From assembly GCA_963920705.1 (NCBI GenBank), contig CAWUCO010000232.1, positions 248,001 to 312,000 of the forward strand: a stretch of DNA of 64,000 nucleotides. The letters run 5' to 3'. Under the pieces are notes generated by a model that saw only the letters and a list, made by a program, of their open reading frames with translations, did not search any database and had not been told where the DNA came from. The translations under genes and the position numbers were made by a program. This stretch comes from Odiellus spinosus. Lineage: Eukaryota > Arthropoda > Arachnida > Opiliones > Phalangiidae. How positions within the stretch are numbered: position 1 is the first letter of the stretch; each line of letters begins with the position of its first letter. This document shows, piece after piece, positions 53,201 through 64,000 of the stretch.

Positions 53201-54899
53201 TGAAATTTGACTATTTTGATATTGTATGATTTCTTGAATTGGCCATATTTTTCTTGTTTTTCAACGGATTTTTGAAAACTCTTGTTATTTAGACTGTCCA
53301 TTAATTGCTCTTTCGAATGACTTTGGTTTTGTCTAAATTGCAAAATTGTGACAAATATAAAATTGGTTAAAATAAAGCAAAAACACTTAAAAATCCAAGA
53401 TTATTGGATTAAAATGGACACAAAACTTTTGATTTTTAAGCGATTTAGACAATATTAAGACCACTCGAAAGAGCAAATATTGGTCTATCTGAAAATCAAG
53501 AGTTTTGGAAAATCCGTTGAAAAACATGGAAAATATGGACAATTCAAAAAACATCTAATATCAAAAAGCGAATTTTTAAAATCTGAAATTTGACTATTTT
53601 GATATTGTATGATTTCTTGAATTGGCCATATTTTTCTTGTTTTTCAACGGATTTTTGAAAACTCTTGTTATTTAGACTGTCCATTAATTGCTCTTTCGAA
53701 TGACTTTGGTTTTGTCTAAATTGCAAAATTGTGACAAATATAAAATTGGTTAAAATAAAGCAAAAACACTTAAAAATCCAAGATTATTGGATTAAAATGG
53801 ACACAAAACTTTTGATTTTTAAGCGATTTAGACAAAATTAAGACCACTTGAAAGAGCAAATATTGGTCTATCTGAAAATCAAGAGTTTTGGAAAATCCGT
53901 TGAAAAACATGGAAAATATGGACAATTCAAAAAACATCTAATATCAAAAAGCGAATTTTGAAAATCTGAAATTTGACTATTTTGATATTGTATGATTTCT
54001 TGAATTGGCCATATTTTTCTTGTTTTTCAACGGATTTTTGAAAACTCTTGTTATTTAGACTGTCCATTAATTGCTCTTTCGAATGACTTTGGTTTTGTCT
54101 AAATTGCAAAATTGTGACAAATATAAAATTGGTTAAAATAAAGCAAAAACACTTAAAAATCCAAGATTATTGGATTCAAATGGACACAAAACTTTTGATT
54201 TTTAAGCGATTTAGACAAAATTAAGACCACTCGAAAGAGCAAATATTGGTCTATCTAAAAAACAAGAGTTTTGGAAAATACGTTGAAAAACATGGAAAAT
54301 ATGGACAATTCAAAAAGCATCTAATATCAAAAAGCGAATTTTTAAAATCTGAAATTTGACTATTTTGATATTGTATGATTTCTTGAATTGGCCATATTTT
54401 TCTTGTTTTTCAACGGATTTTTGAAAACTCTTGTTATTTAGACTGTCCATTAATTGCTCTTTCGAATGACTTTGGTTTTGTCTAAATTGCAAAATTGTGA
54501 CAAATATAAAATTGGTTAAAATAAAGCAAAAACACTTAAAAATCCAAGATTATTGGATTCAAATGGACACAAAACTTTTGATTTTTAAGCGATTTAGACA
54601 AAATTAAGACCACTCGAAAGAGCAAATATTGGTCTATCTAAAAAACAAGAGTTTTGGAAAATCCGTTGAAAAACATGGAAAATATGGACAATTCAAAAAA
54701 CATCTAATATCAAAAAGAGAATTTTGAAAATCTGAAATTTGACTATTTTGATATTGTATGATTTCTTGAATTGGCCATATTTTTCTTGTTTTTCAACGGA
54801 TTTGTGAAAACTCTTGTTATTTAGACTGTCCATTAATTGCTCTTTCGAATGACTTTGGTTTTGTCTAAATTGCAAAATTGTGACAAATATAAAATCGGT

Positions 54900-57800
54900 T
54901 AAAATAAAGCAAAAACACTTAAAAATCCAAGATTATTGGATTCAAATCGACACAAAATTTTGATTTTTAAGCGATTTAGACAAAATTAAGACCACTCGAA
55001 AGAGCAAATATTGGTCTATCTAAAAAACAAGAGTTTTAAAAAATCCGTTGAAAAACATGGAAAATATGGACAATTCAAAAAGCATCTAATATCAAAAAGC
55101 GAATTTTTAAAATCTGAAATTTGACTATTTTGATATTGTATGATTTCTTGAATTGGCCATATTTTTCTTGTTTTTCAACGGATTTTTGAAAACTCTTGTT
55201 ATTTAGACTGTCCATTAATTGCTCTTTCGAATGACTTTGGTTTTGTCTAAATTGCAAAATTGTGACAAATATAAAATTGGTTAAAATAAAGCAAAAACAC
55301 TTAAAAATCCAAGATTATTGGATTCAAATGGACACAAAACTTTTGATTTTTAAGCGATTTAGACAAAATTAAGACCACTCGAAAGAGCAAATATTGGTCT
55401 ATCTAAAAAACAAGAGTTTTGGAAAATCCGTTGAAAAACATGGAAAATATGGACAATTCAAAAAGCATCTAATATCAAAAAGCGAATTTTTAAAATCTGA
55501 AATTTGACTATTTTGATATTGTATGATTTCTTGAATTGGCCATATTTTTCTTGTTTTTCAACGGATTTTTGAAAACTCTTGTTATTTAGACTGTCCATTA
55601 ATTGCTCTTTCGAATGACTTTGGTTTTGTCTAAATTGCAAAATTGTGACAAATATAAAATTGGTTAAAATAAAGCAAAAACACTTAAAAATCCAAGACTA
55701 TTGGATTCAAATGGAAACAAAACTTTTGATTTTTAAGCGATTTAGACAAAATTAAGACTACTCGAAAGAGCAAATATTGGTCTATCTAAAAAACAAGAGT
55801 TTTGGAAAATCCGTTGAAAAACATGGAAAATATGGACAATTCAAAAAGCATCTAATATCAAAAAGCGAATTTTTAAAATCTGAAATTTGACTATTTTGAT
55901 ATTGTATGATTTCTTGAATTGGCCATATTTTTCTTGTTTTTCAACGGATTTTTGAAAACTCTTGTTATTTAGACTGTCCATTAATTGCTCTTTCGAATGA
56001 CTTTGGTTTTGTCTAAATTGCAAAATTGTGACAAATATAAAATTGGTTAAAATAAAGCAAAAACACTTAAAAATCCAAGATTATTGGATTAAAATGGACA
56101 CAAAACTTTTGATTTTTAAGCGATTTAGACAAAATTAAGACCACTTGAAAGAGCAAATATTGGTCTATCTGAAAATCAAGAGTTTTGGAAAATCCGTTGA
56201 AAAACATGGAAAATATGGACAATTCAAAAAACATCTAATATCAAAAAGCGAATTTTGAAAATCTGAAATTTGACTATTTTGATATTGTATGATTTCTTGA
56301 ATTGGCCATATTTTTCTTGTTTTTCAACGGATTTTTGGAAACTCTAGTTATTTAGACTGTCCATTAATTGCTCTTTCGAATGACTTTGGTTTTGTCTAAA
56401 TTGCAAAATTGTGACAAATATAAAATTGGTTAAAATAAAGCAAAAACACTTAAAAATCCAAGATTATTGGATTCAAATGGACACAAAACTTTTGATTTTT
56501 AAGCGATTTAGACAAAATTAAGACCACTCGAAAGAGCAAATATTGGTCTATCTAAAAAACAAGAGTTTTGGAAAATACGTTGAAAAACATGGAAAATATG
56601 GACAATTCAAAAAGCATCTAATATCAAAAAGCGAATTTTTAAAATCTGAAATTTGACTATTTTGATATTGTATGATTTCTTGAATTGGCCATATTTTTCT
56701 TGTTTTTCAACGGATTTTTGAAAACTCTTGTTATTTAGACTGTTTATTAATTGCTCTTTCGAATGACTTTGGTTTTGTCTAAATTGCAAAATTGTGACAA
56801 ATATAAAATTGGTTAAAATAAAGCAAAAACACTTAAAAATCCAAGATTATTGGATTAAAATAGACACAAAACTTTTGATTTTTAAGCGATTTAGACAAAA
56901 TTAAGACCACTTGAAAGAGCAAATATTGGTCTATCTGAAAATCAAGAGTTTTGGAAAATCCGTTGAAAAACATGGAAAATATGGACAATTCAAAAAGCAT
57001 CTAATATCAAAAAGCGAATTTTTAAAATCTGAAATTTGACTATTTTGATATTGTATGATTTCTTGAATTGGCCATATTTTTCTTGTTTTTCAACGGATTT
57101 TTGAAAACTCTTGTTATTTAGACTGTCCATTAATTGCTCTTTCGAATGACTTTGGTTTTGTCTAAATTGCAAAATTGTGACAAATATAAAATTGGTTAAA
57201 ATAAAGCAAAAACACTTAAAAATCCAAGATTATTGGATTCAAATGGACACAAAACTTTTGATTTTTAAGCGATTTAGACAAAATTAAGACCACTCGAAAG
57301 AGCAAATATTGGTCTATCTAAAAAACAAGAGTTTTGGAAAATCCGTTGAAAAACATGGAAAATATGGACAATTCAAAAAGCATCTAATATCAAAAAGCGA
57401 ATTTTTAAAATCTGAAATTTGACTATTTTGATATTGTATGATTTCTTGAATTGGCCATATTTTTCTTGTTTTTCAACGGATTTTTGAAAACTCTTGTTAT
57501 TTAGACTGTCAATGAATTGCTCTTTCGAATGACTTTGGTTTTGTCTAAATTGCAAAATTGTGACAAATATAAAATTGGTTAAAATAAAGCAAAAACACTT
57601 AAAAATCCAAGATTATTGGATTAAAATGGACACAAAACTTTTGATTTTTAAGCGATTTAGACAAAATTAAGACCACTCGAAAGAGCATATATTGGTCTAT
57701 CAGAAAATCAAGAGTTTTGGAAAATCCGTTGAAAAACATGGAAAATATGGACAATTCAAAAAACATCTAATATCAAAAAGCGAATTTTGAAAATCTAAAA

Positions 57801-60300
57801 TTTGACTATTTTGATATTGTATGATTTCTTGAATAGGCCATATTTTTCTTGTTTTTCAACGGATTTTTGAAAACTCTTGTTATTTAGACTGTCCATTAAT
57901 TGCTCTTTCGAATGACTTTGGTTTTGTCTAAATTGCAAAATTGTGACAAATATAAAATTGGTTAAAATAAAGCAAAAACACTTAAAAATCCAAGATTATT
58001 GGATTCAAATCGACACAAAACTTTTGATTTTTAAGCGATTTAGACAAAATTAAGACCACTCGAAAGAGCAAATATTGGTCTATCTAAAAAACAAGAGTTT
58101 TAAAAAATCCGTTGAAAAACATGGAAAATATGGACAATTCAAAAAGCATCTAATATCAAAAAGCGAATTTTTAAAATCTGAAATTTGACTATTTTGATAT
58201 TGTATGATTTCTTGAATTGGCCATATTTTTCTTGTTTTTCAACGGATTTTTGAAAACCCTTGTTATTTAGACTGTCCATTAATTGCTCTTTCGAATGACT
58301 TTGGTTTTGTCTAAATTGCAAAATTGTGACAAATATAAAATTGGTTAAAATAAAGCAAAAACACTTAAAAATCCAAGATTATTGGATTCAAATGGACACA
58401 AAACTTTTGATTTTTAAGCGATTTAGACAAAATTAAGACCACTCGAAAGAGCAAATATTGGTCTATCTAAAAAACAAGAGTTTTGGAAAATCCGTTGAAA
58501 AACATGGAAAATATGGACAATTCAAAAAGCATCTAATATCAAAAAGCGAATTTTTAAAATCTGAAATTTGACTATTTTGATATTGTATGATTTCTTGAAT
58601 TGGCCATATTTTTCTTGTTTTTCAACGGATTTTTGAAAACTCTTGTTATTTAGACTGTCCATTAATTGCTCTTTCGAATGACTTTGGTTTTGTCTAAATT
58701 GCAAAATTGTGACAAATATAAAATTGGTTAAAATAAAGCAAAAACACTTAAAAATCCAAGACTATTGGATTCAAATGGAAACAAAACTTTTGATTTTTAA
58801 GCGATTTAGACAAAATTAAGACTACTCGAAAGAGCAAATATTGGTCTATCTAAAAAACAAGAGTTTTGGAAAATCCGTTGAAAAACATGGAAAATATGGA
58901 CAATTCAAAAAGCATCTAATATCAAAAAGCGAATTTTTAAAATCTGAAATTTGACTATTTTGATATTGTATGATTTCTTGAATTGGCCATATTTTTCTTG
59001 TTTTTCAACGGATTTTTGAAAACTCTTGTTATTTAGACTGTCCATTAATTGCTCTTTCGAATGACTTTGGTTTTGTCTAAATTGCAAAATTGTGACAAAT
59101 ATAAAATTGGTTAAAATAAAGCAAAAACACTTAAAAATCCAAGATTATTGGATTAAAATGGACACAAAACTTTTGATTTTTAAGCGATTTAGACAAAATT
59201 AAGACCACTTGAAAGAGCAAATATTGGTCTATCTGAAAATCAAGAGTTTTGGAAAATCCGTTGAAAAACATGGAAAATATGGACAATTCAAAAAACATCT
59301 AATATCAAAAAGCGAATTTTGAAAATCTGAAATTTGACTATTTTGATATTGTATGATTTCTTGAATTGGCCATATTTTTCTTGTTTTTCAACGGATTTTT
59401 GAAAACTCTAGTTATTTAGACTGTCCATTAATTGCTCTTTCGAATGACTTTGGTTTTGTCTAAATTGCAAAATTGTGACAAATATAAAATTGGTTAAAAT
59501 AAAGCAAAAACACTTAAAAATCCAAGATTATTGGATTAAAATGGACACAAAACTTTTGATTTTTAAGCGATTTAGACAAAATTAAGACCACTTGAAAGAG
59601 CAAATATTGGTCTATCTGAAAATCAAGAGTTTTGGAAAATCCGTTGAAAAACATGGAAAATATGGACAATTCAAAAAGCATCTAATATCAAAAAGCGAAT
59701 TTTTAAAATCTGAAATTTGACTATTTTGATATTGTATGATTTCTTGAATTGGCCATATTTTTCTTGTTTTTCAACGGATTTTTGAAAACTCTTGTTATTT
59801 AGACTGTTTATTAATTGCTCTTTCGAATGACTTTGGTTTTGTCTAAATTGCAAAATTGTGACAAATATAAAATTGGTTAAAATAAAGCAAAAACACTTAA
59901 AAATCCAAGATTATTGGATTAAAATAGACACAAAACTTTTGATTTTTAAGCGATTTAGACAAAATTAAGACCACTTGAAAGAGCAAATATTGGTCTATCT
60001 GAAAATCAAGAGTTTTGGAAAATCCGTTGAAAAACATGGAAAATATGGACAATTCAAAAAGCATCTAATATCAAAAAGCGAATTTTTAAAATCTGAAATT
60101 TGACTATTTTGATATTGTATGATTTCTTGAATTGGCCATATTTTTCTTGTTTTTCAACGGATTTTTGAAAACTCTTGTTATTTAGACTGTCCATTAATTG
60201 CTCTTTCGAATGACTTTGGTTTTGTCTAAATTGCAAAATTGTGACAAATATAAAATTGGTTAAAATAAAGCAAAAACACTTAAAAATCCAAGATTATTGG
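54900..60300 (+). repeat. Eight-monomer (3064-bp) duplication with a mosaic interior
   Basis: Markers recur 3064 bases apart: GAGTTTTAAAAAATCC (55031/58095), AAGACTATTGGATT with ATGGAAACAAAAC (55696/58760), CTCTAGTTATTT (near 56343/59407), GACTGTTTATTAATT (56740/59804) and GGATTAAAATAGACAC (56855/59919). Between the last two sets the copies disagree. At 56461-56580 the first has GGATTCAAATGG, CTAAAAAACAAG and AATACGTTG; the second has GGATTAAAATGG, CACTTGAAAG and CTGAAAATC. This looks like local conversion after duplication. Confidence 0.85.
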
Positions 60301-60349
60301 ATTAAAATGGACACAAAACTTTTGATTTTTAAGCGATTTAGACAAAATT

Positions 60350-62600
60350 AAGACCACTTGAAAGAGCAAATATTGGTCTATCTGAAAATCAAGAGTTTTG
60401 GAAAATCCGTTGAAAAACATGGAAAATATGGACAATTCAAAAAACATCTAATATCAAAAAGCGAATTTTGAAAATCTGAAATTTGACTATTTTGATATTG
60501 TATGATTTCTTGAATTGGCCATATTTTTCTTGTTTTTCAACGGATTTTTGAAAACTCTTGTTATTTAGACTGTCCATTAATTGCTCTTTCGAATGACTTT
60601 GGTTTTGTCTAAATTGCAAAATTGTGACAAATATAAAATTGGTTAAAATAAAGCAAAAACACTTAAAAATCCAAGATTATTGGATTCAAATGGACACAAA
60701 ACTTTTGATTTTTAAGCGATTTAGACAAAATTAAGACCACTCGAAAGAGCAAATACTGGTCTATCTGAAAATCAAGAGTTTTGGAAAATCCGTTGAAAAA
60801 CATGGAAAATATGGACAATTCAAAAAACATCTAATATCAAAAAGCGAATTTTTAAAATCTGAAATTTGACTATTTTGATATGGTATGATTTCTTGAATTG
60901 GCCATATTTTTCTTGTTTTTCAACGGATTTTTGAAAACTCTTGTTATTTAGACTGTCCATTAATTGATCTTTCGAATGACTTTGGTTTTGTCTAAATTGC
61001 AAAATTGTGACAAATATAAAATTGGTTAAAATAAAGCAAAAACACTTAAAAATCCAAGATTATTGGATTCAAATGGACACAAAACTTTTGATTTTTAAGC
61101 GATTTAGACAAAATTAAGACCACTCGAAAGAGCAAATATTGGTCTATCTAAAAAACAAGAGTTTTGGAAAATCCGTTGAAAAACATGGAAAATATGGACA
61201 ATTCAAAAAGCATCTAATATCAAAAAGCGAATTTTTAAAATCTGAAATTTGACTATTTTGATATTGTATGATTTCTAGAATTGGCCATATTTTTCTTGTT
61301 TTTCAACGGATTTTTGAAAACTCTTGTTATTTAGACTGTCCATTAATTGCTCTTTCGAATGACTTTGGTTTTGTCTAAATTGCAAAATTGTGACAAATAT
61401 AAAATTGGTTAAAATAAAGCAAAAACACTTAAAAATCCAAGATTATTGGATTAAAATGGACACAAAACTTTTGATTTTTAAGCGATTTAGACAAAATTAA
61501 GACCACTTGAAAGAGCAAATATTGGTCTATCTGAAAATCAAGAGTTTTGGAAAATCCGTTGAAAAACATGGAAAATATGGACAATTCAAAAAACATCTAA
61601 TATCAAAAAGCGAATTTTGAAAATCTGAAATTTGACTATTTTGATATTGTATGATTTCTTGAATTGGCCATATTTTTCTTGTTTTTCAACGGATTTTTGA
61701 AAACTCTTGTTATTTAGACTGTCCATTAATTGCTCTTTCGAATGACTTTGGTTTTGTCTAAATTGCAAAATTGTGACAAATATAAAATTGGTTAAAATAA
61801 AGCAAAAACACTTAAAAATCCAAGATTATTGGATTCAAATGGACACAAAACTTTTGATTTTTAAGCGATTTAGACAAAATTAAGACCACTCGAAAGAGCA
61901 AATACTGGTCTATCTGAAAATCAAGAGTTTTGGAAAATCCGTTGAAAAACATGGAAAATATGGACAATTCAAAAAACATCTAATATCAAAAAGCGAATTT
62001 TTAAAATCTGAAATTTGACTATTTTGATATGGTATGATTTCTTGAATTGGCCATATTTTTCTTGTTTTTCAACGGATTTTTGAAAACTCTTGTTATTTAG
62101 ACTGTCCATTAATTGATCTTTCGAATGACTTTGGTTTTGTCTAAATTGCAAAATTGTGACAAATATAAAATTGGTTAAAATAAAGCAAAAACACTTAAAA
62201 ATCCAAGATTATTGGATTCAAATGGACACAAAACTTTTGATTTTTAAGCGATTTAGACAAAATTAAGACCACTCGAAAGAGCAAATATTGGTCTATCTAA
62301 AAAACAAGAGTTTTGGAAAATCCGTTGAAAAACATGGAAAATATGGACAATTCAAAAAGCATCTAATATCAAAAAGCGAATTTTTAAAATCTGAAATTTG
62401 ACTATTTTGATATTGTATGATTTCTTGAATTGGCCATATTTTTCTTGTTTTTCAACGGATTTTTGAAAACTCTTGTTATTTAGACTGTCCATTAATTGCT
62501 CTTTCGAATGACTTTGGTTTTGTCTAAATTGCAAAATTGTGACAAATATAAAATTGGTTAAAATAAAGCAAAAACACTTAAAAATCCAAGATTATTGGAT
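60350..62600 (+). repeat. Three-monomer (1149-bp) tandem duplication
   Basis: GCAAATACTGGTC (near 60751 and 61900), TTGATATGGTATG (near 60877 and 62026) and AATTGATCTTTCG (near 60962 and 62111) recur 1149 bases apart. The first unit has a private TTTCTAGAATTGG near 61273 that the second lacks, so it arose after the duplication or was corrected. Confidence 0.88.
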
Positions 62601-63958
62601 TCAAATGGACACAAAACTTTTGATTTTTAAGCGATTTAGACAAAATTAAGACCACTCGAAAGAGCAAATATTGGTCTATCTAAAAAACAAGAGTTTTGGA
62701 AAATCCGTTGAAAAACATGGAAAATATGGACAATTCAAAAAGCATCTAATATCAAAAAGCGAATTTTTAAAATCTGAAATTTGACTATTTTGATATTGTA
62801 TGATTTCTTGAATTGGCCATATTTTTCTTGTTTTTCAACGGATTTTTGAAAACTCTTGTTATTTAGACTGTCAATGAATTGCTCTTTCGAATGACTTTGG
62901 TTTTGTCTAAATTGCAAAATTGTGACAAATATAAAATTGGTTAAAATAAAGCAAAAACACTTAAAAATCCAAGATTATTGGATTAAAATGAACACAAAAC
63001 TTTTGATTTTTAAGCGATTTAGACAAAATTAAGACCACTCGAAAGAGCATATATTGGTCTATCAGAAAATCAAGAGTTTTGGAAAATCCGTTGAAAAACA
63101 TGGAAAATATGGACAATTCAAAAAACATCTAATATCAAAAAGCGAATTTTGAAAATCTAAAATTTGACTATTTTGATATTGTATGATTTCTTGAATAGGC
63201 CATATTTTTCTTGTTTTTCAACGGATTTTTGAAAACTCTTGTTATTTAGACTGTCCATTAATTGCTCTTTCGAATGACTTTGGTTTTGTCTAAATTGCAA
63301 AATTGTGACAAATATAAAATTGGTTAAAATAAAGCAAAAACACTTAAAAATCCAAGATTATTGGATTCAAATCGACACAAAACTTTTGATTTTTAAGCGA
63401 TTTAGACAAAATTAAGACCACTCGAAAGAGCAAATATTGGTCTATCTAAAAAACAAGAGTTTTAAAAAATCCGTTGAAAAACATGGAAAATATGGACAAT
63501 TCAAAAAGCATCTAATATCAAAAAGCGAATTTTTAAAATCTGAAATTTGACTATTTTGATATTGTATGATTTCTTGAATTGGCCATATTTTTCTTGTTTT
63601 TCAACGGATTTTTGAAAACCCTTGTTATTTAGACTGTCCATTAATTGCTCTTTCGAATGACTTTGGTTTTGTCTAAATTGCAAAATTGTGACAAATATAA
63701 AATTGGTTAAAATAAAGCAAAAACACTTAAAAATCCAAGATTATTGGATTCAAATGGACACAAAACTTTTGATTTTTAAGCGATTTAGACAAAATTAAGA
63801 CCACTCGAAAGAGCAAATATTGGTCTATCTAAAAAACAAGAGTTTTGGAAAATCCGTTGAAAAACATGGAAAATATGGACAATTCAAAAAGCATCTAATA
63901 TCAAAAAGCGAATTTTTAAAATCTGAAATTTGACTATTTTGATATTGTATGATTTCTT

Positions 63959-64000
63959 GAATTGGCCATATTTTTCTTGTTTTTCAACGGATTTTTGAAA
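63959..64000 (+). repeat. Partial final monomer cut by the window edge
   Basis: The last 42 bases, beginning GAATTGGCCATA, are the start of a 168th left arm. The array shows no sign of decay here, so it continues beyond the window. Confidence 0.97.

Larger units (their letters stand above)
44044..63958 (+). repeat. Array zone E, 52 monomers, patchwork of long-range duplications
   Basis: Zone E mixes the common zone D types with zone C-like types carrying CTGAAAATCAAG and GAATTTTGAAAATC. It also has local families: TCTATCAGAAAATC, CACTTGAAAGAG, CAAATCGACACAAAA with GAGTTTTAAAAAATCC, and AAGACTATTGGATT with ATGGAAACAAAAC. These recur at spacings of 3, 5, 8, 9 and 14 monomers. Three indels (near 50317, 52574 and 54958) give a net of -1. 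Confidence 0.88.
1..64000. repeat. 383-bp satellite DNA array, 167 full monomers plus 42 bases
   Basis: The unit beginning GAATTGGCCATA recurs every 383 bases from base 1 to base 63959, with nothing else between copies. Monomer starts can be followed through the window: 1, 384, 767, 1150, then 12642, 24133, 32936, 44044 and 63959 at zone boundaries. Seventeen single-base indels were located. Insertions lie near 6770, 7412, 9857, 19575, 21874, 36399 and 52574. Deletions lie near 2050, 20896, 25282, 26430, 28433, 29581, 31103, 31493, 50317 and 54958. Their net of -3 explains the final phase exactly. Most copies differ from their neighbours by only a few substitutions. A hand count of one copy gives about 102 G+C in 383 bases. 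Long homogeneous arrays like this are typical of eukaryotic centromeric, pericentromeric or subtelomeric heterochromatin. Which of these applies, and the species, cannot be told from the sequence. Confidence 0.98.
57490..64000 (+). repeat. Fourteen-monomer (5362-bp) offset duplicate; second copy reaches the window edge
   Basis: Segment 57490-58638 matches 62852-64000 at an offset of 5362 bases (14 x 383). Markers are GTCAATGAATTGC, AGAGCATATATTGG (57686/63048), ATCTAAAATTTGAC, TTGAATAGGCCAT, CAAATCGACACAAAA with GAGTTTTAAAAAATCC, and GAAAACCCTTG (near 58254/63616). One clear difference is AAAATGAACAC near 62987 against AAAATGGACAC near 57625. The right boundary is outside the window. Confidence 0.88.

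Noticed and set aside
1458-63683. Series of 60-87 residue minus-strand open frames as a repeated protein family
   Set aside because: They use TTG starts, appear and vanish with single substitutions in the satellite, show stop codons in about 50 of 167 copies and have no counterpart in the inverted half-unit. No signal peptide, domain or ribosome-binding context was seen. Longer versions (for example at 1841-2065, 7203-7466, 36249-36491 and 50097-50321) arise only from local indels or substitutions.
1-64000. CRISPR array
   Set aside because: The repeat unit is 383 bp and tandem with no unique spacers. The variable positions are scattered substitutions, not spacer-like blocks.
1-64000. Telomeric repeats (TTAGG, TTAGGG, TTTAGGG) or tRNA/rRNA genes
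   Set aside because: No tandem telomere motif, tRNA cloverleaf signature or rRNA-like segment was seen within the monomer or between copies.

Overview
The whole window is one uninterrupted satellite DNA array. A 383-bp, A+T-rich monomer (about 27% G+C by hand count of one copy) is repeated head to tail 167 times from base 1 to 63958, and 42 bases of a 168th copy run to the window edge. I found no genuine protein gene, RNA gene, transposon, CRISPR array or unique sequence. Both array edges lie outside the window. The phase is nearly perfect: I located 17 single-base indels (7 insertions, 10 deletions), and their net of -3 exactly accounts for the start of the last copy at 63959 rather than 63962.

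This points to eukaryotic (peri)centromeric or subtelomeric heterochromatin. A 64-kb array of near-identical 383-bp tandem units, with in-register variants and higher-order repeats, is not a bacterial or viral arrangement. The species cannot be named from the sequence. CpG is not obviously depleted (6 per monomer, close to chance at this composition), which weakly favours a lineage with little CpG methylation in this DNA, such as many insects. I did not recognise the family.

The monomer has clear internal architecture. Positions 1-106 and 205-310 are inverted copies of each other, aligning without gaps over 106 bp at about 83% identity (18 mismatches). They flank a 98-bp non-palindromic segment (107-204). 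The 73-bp segment joining one monomer to the next (311-383) is itself a weaker dyad on nearly the same axis. The 383-bp unit therefore looks like two inverted half-units of about 191.5 bp that were later amplified as a pair.

Five zones are separated by shared variants. A (1-12641, 33 monomers) is a mix with dimeric and tetrameric higher-order patterns. B (12642-24132, 30 monomers) is highly uniform, with a private G-to-C change in 23 of 30 copies, ending in a trimer pattern nested in a hexamer duplication. C (24133-32935, 23 monomers) is the most diverged, with tandem 3-mer and 5-mer duplications. D (32936-44043, 29 monomers) is fairly uniform. E (44044-64000, 52 monomers plus the partial copy) is a patchwork of 3-, 5-, 8-, 9- and 14-monomer duplications. 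Repeat offsets are whole multiples of 383 give or take a base, as expected from in-register unequal crossover and gene conversion. About 118 copies carry a 60-codon open frame on the minus strand, but it starts at TTG, is broken in many copies and is not preserved in the inverted half-unit, so I treat it as non-coding.
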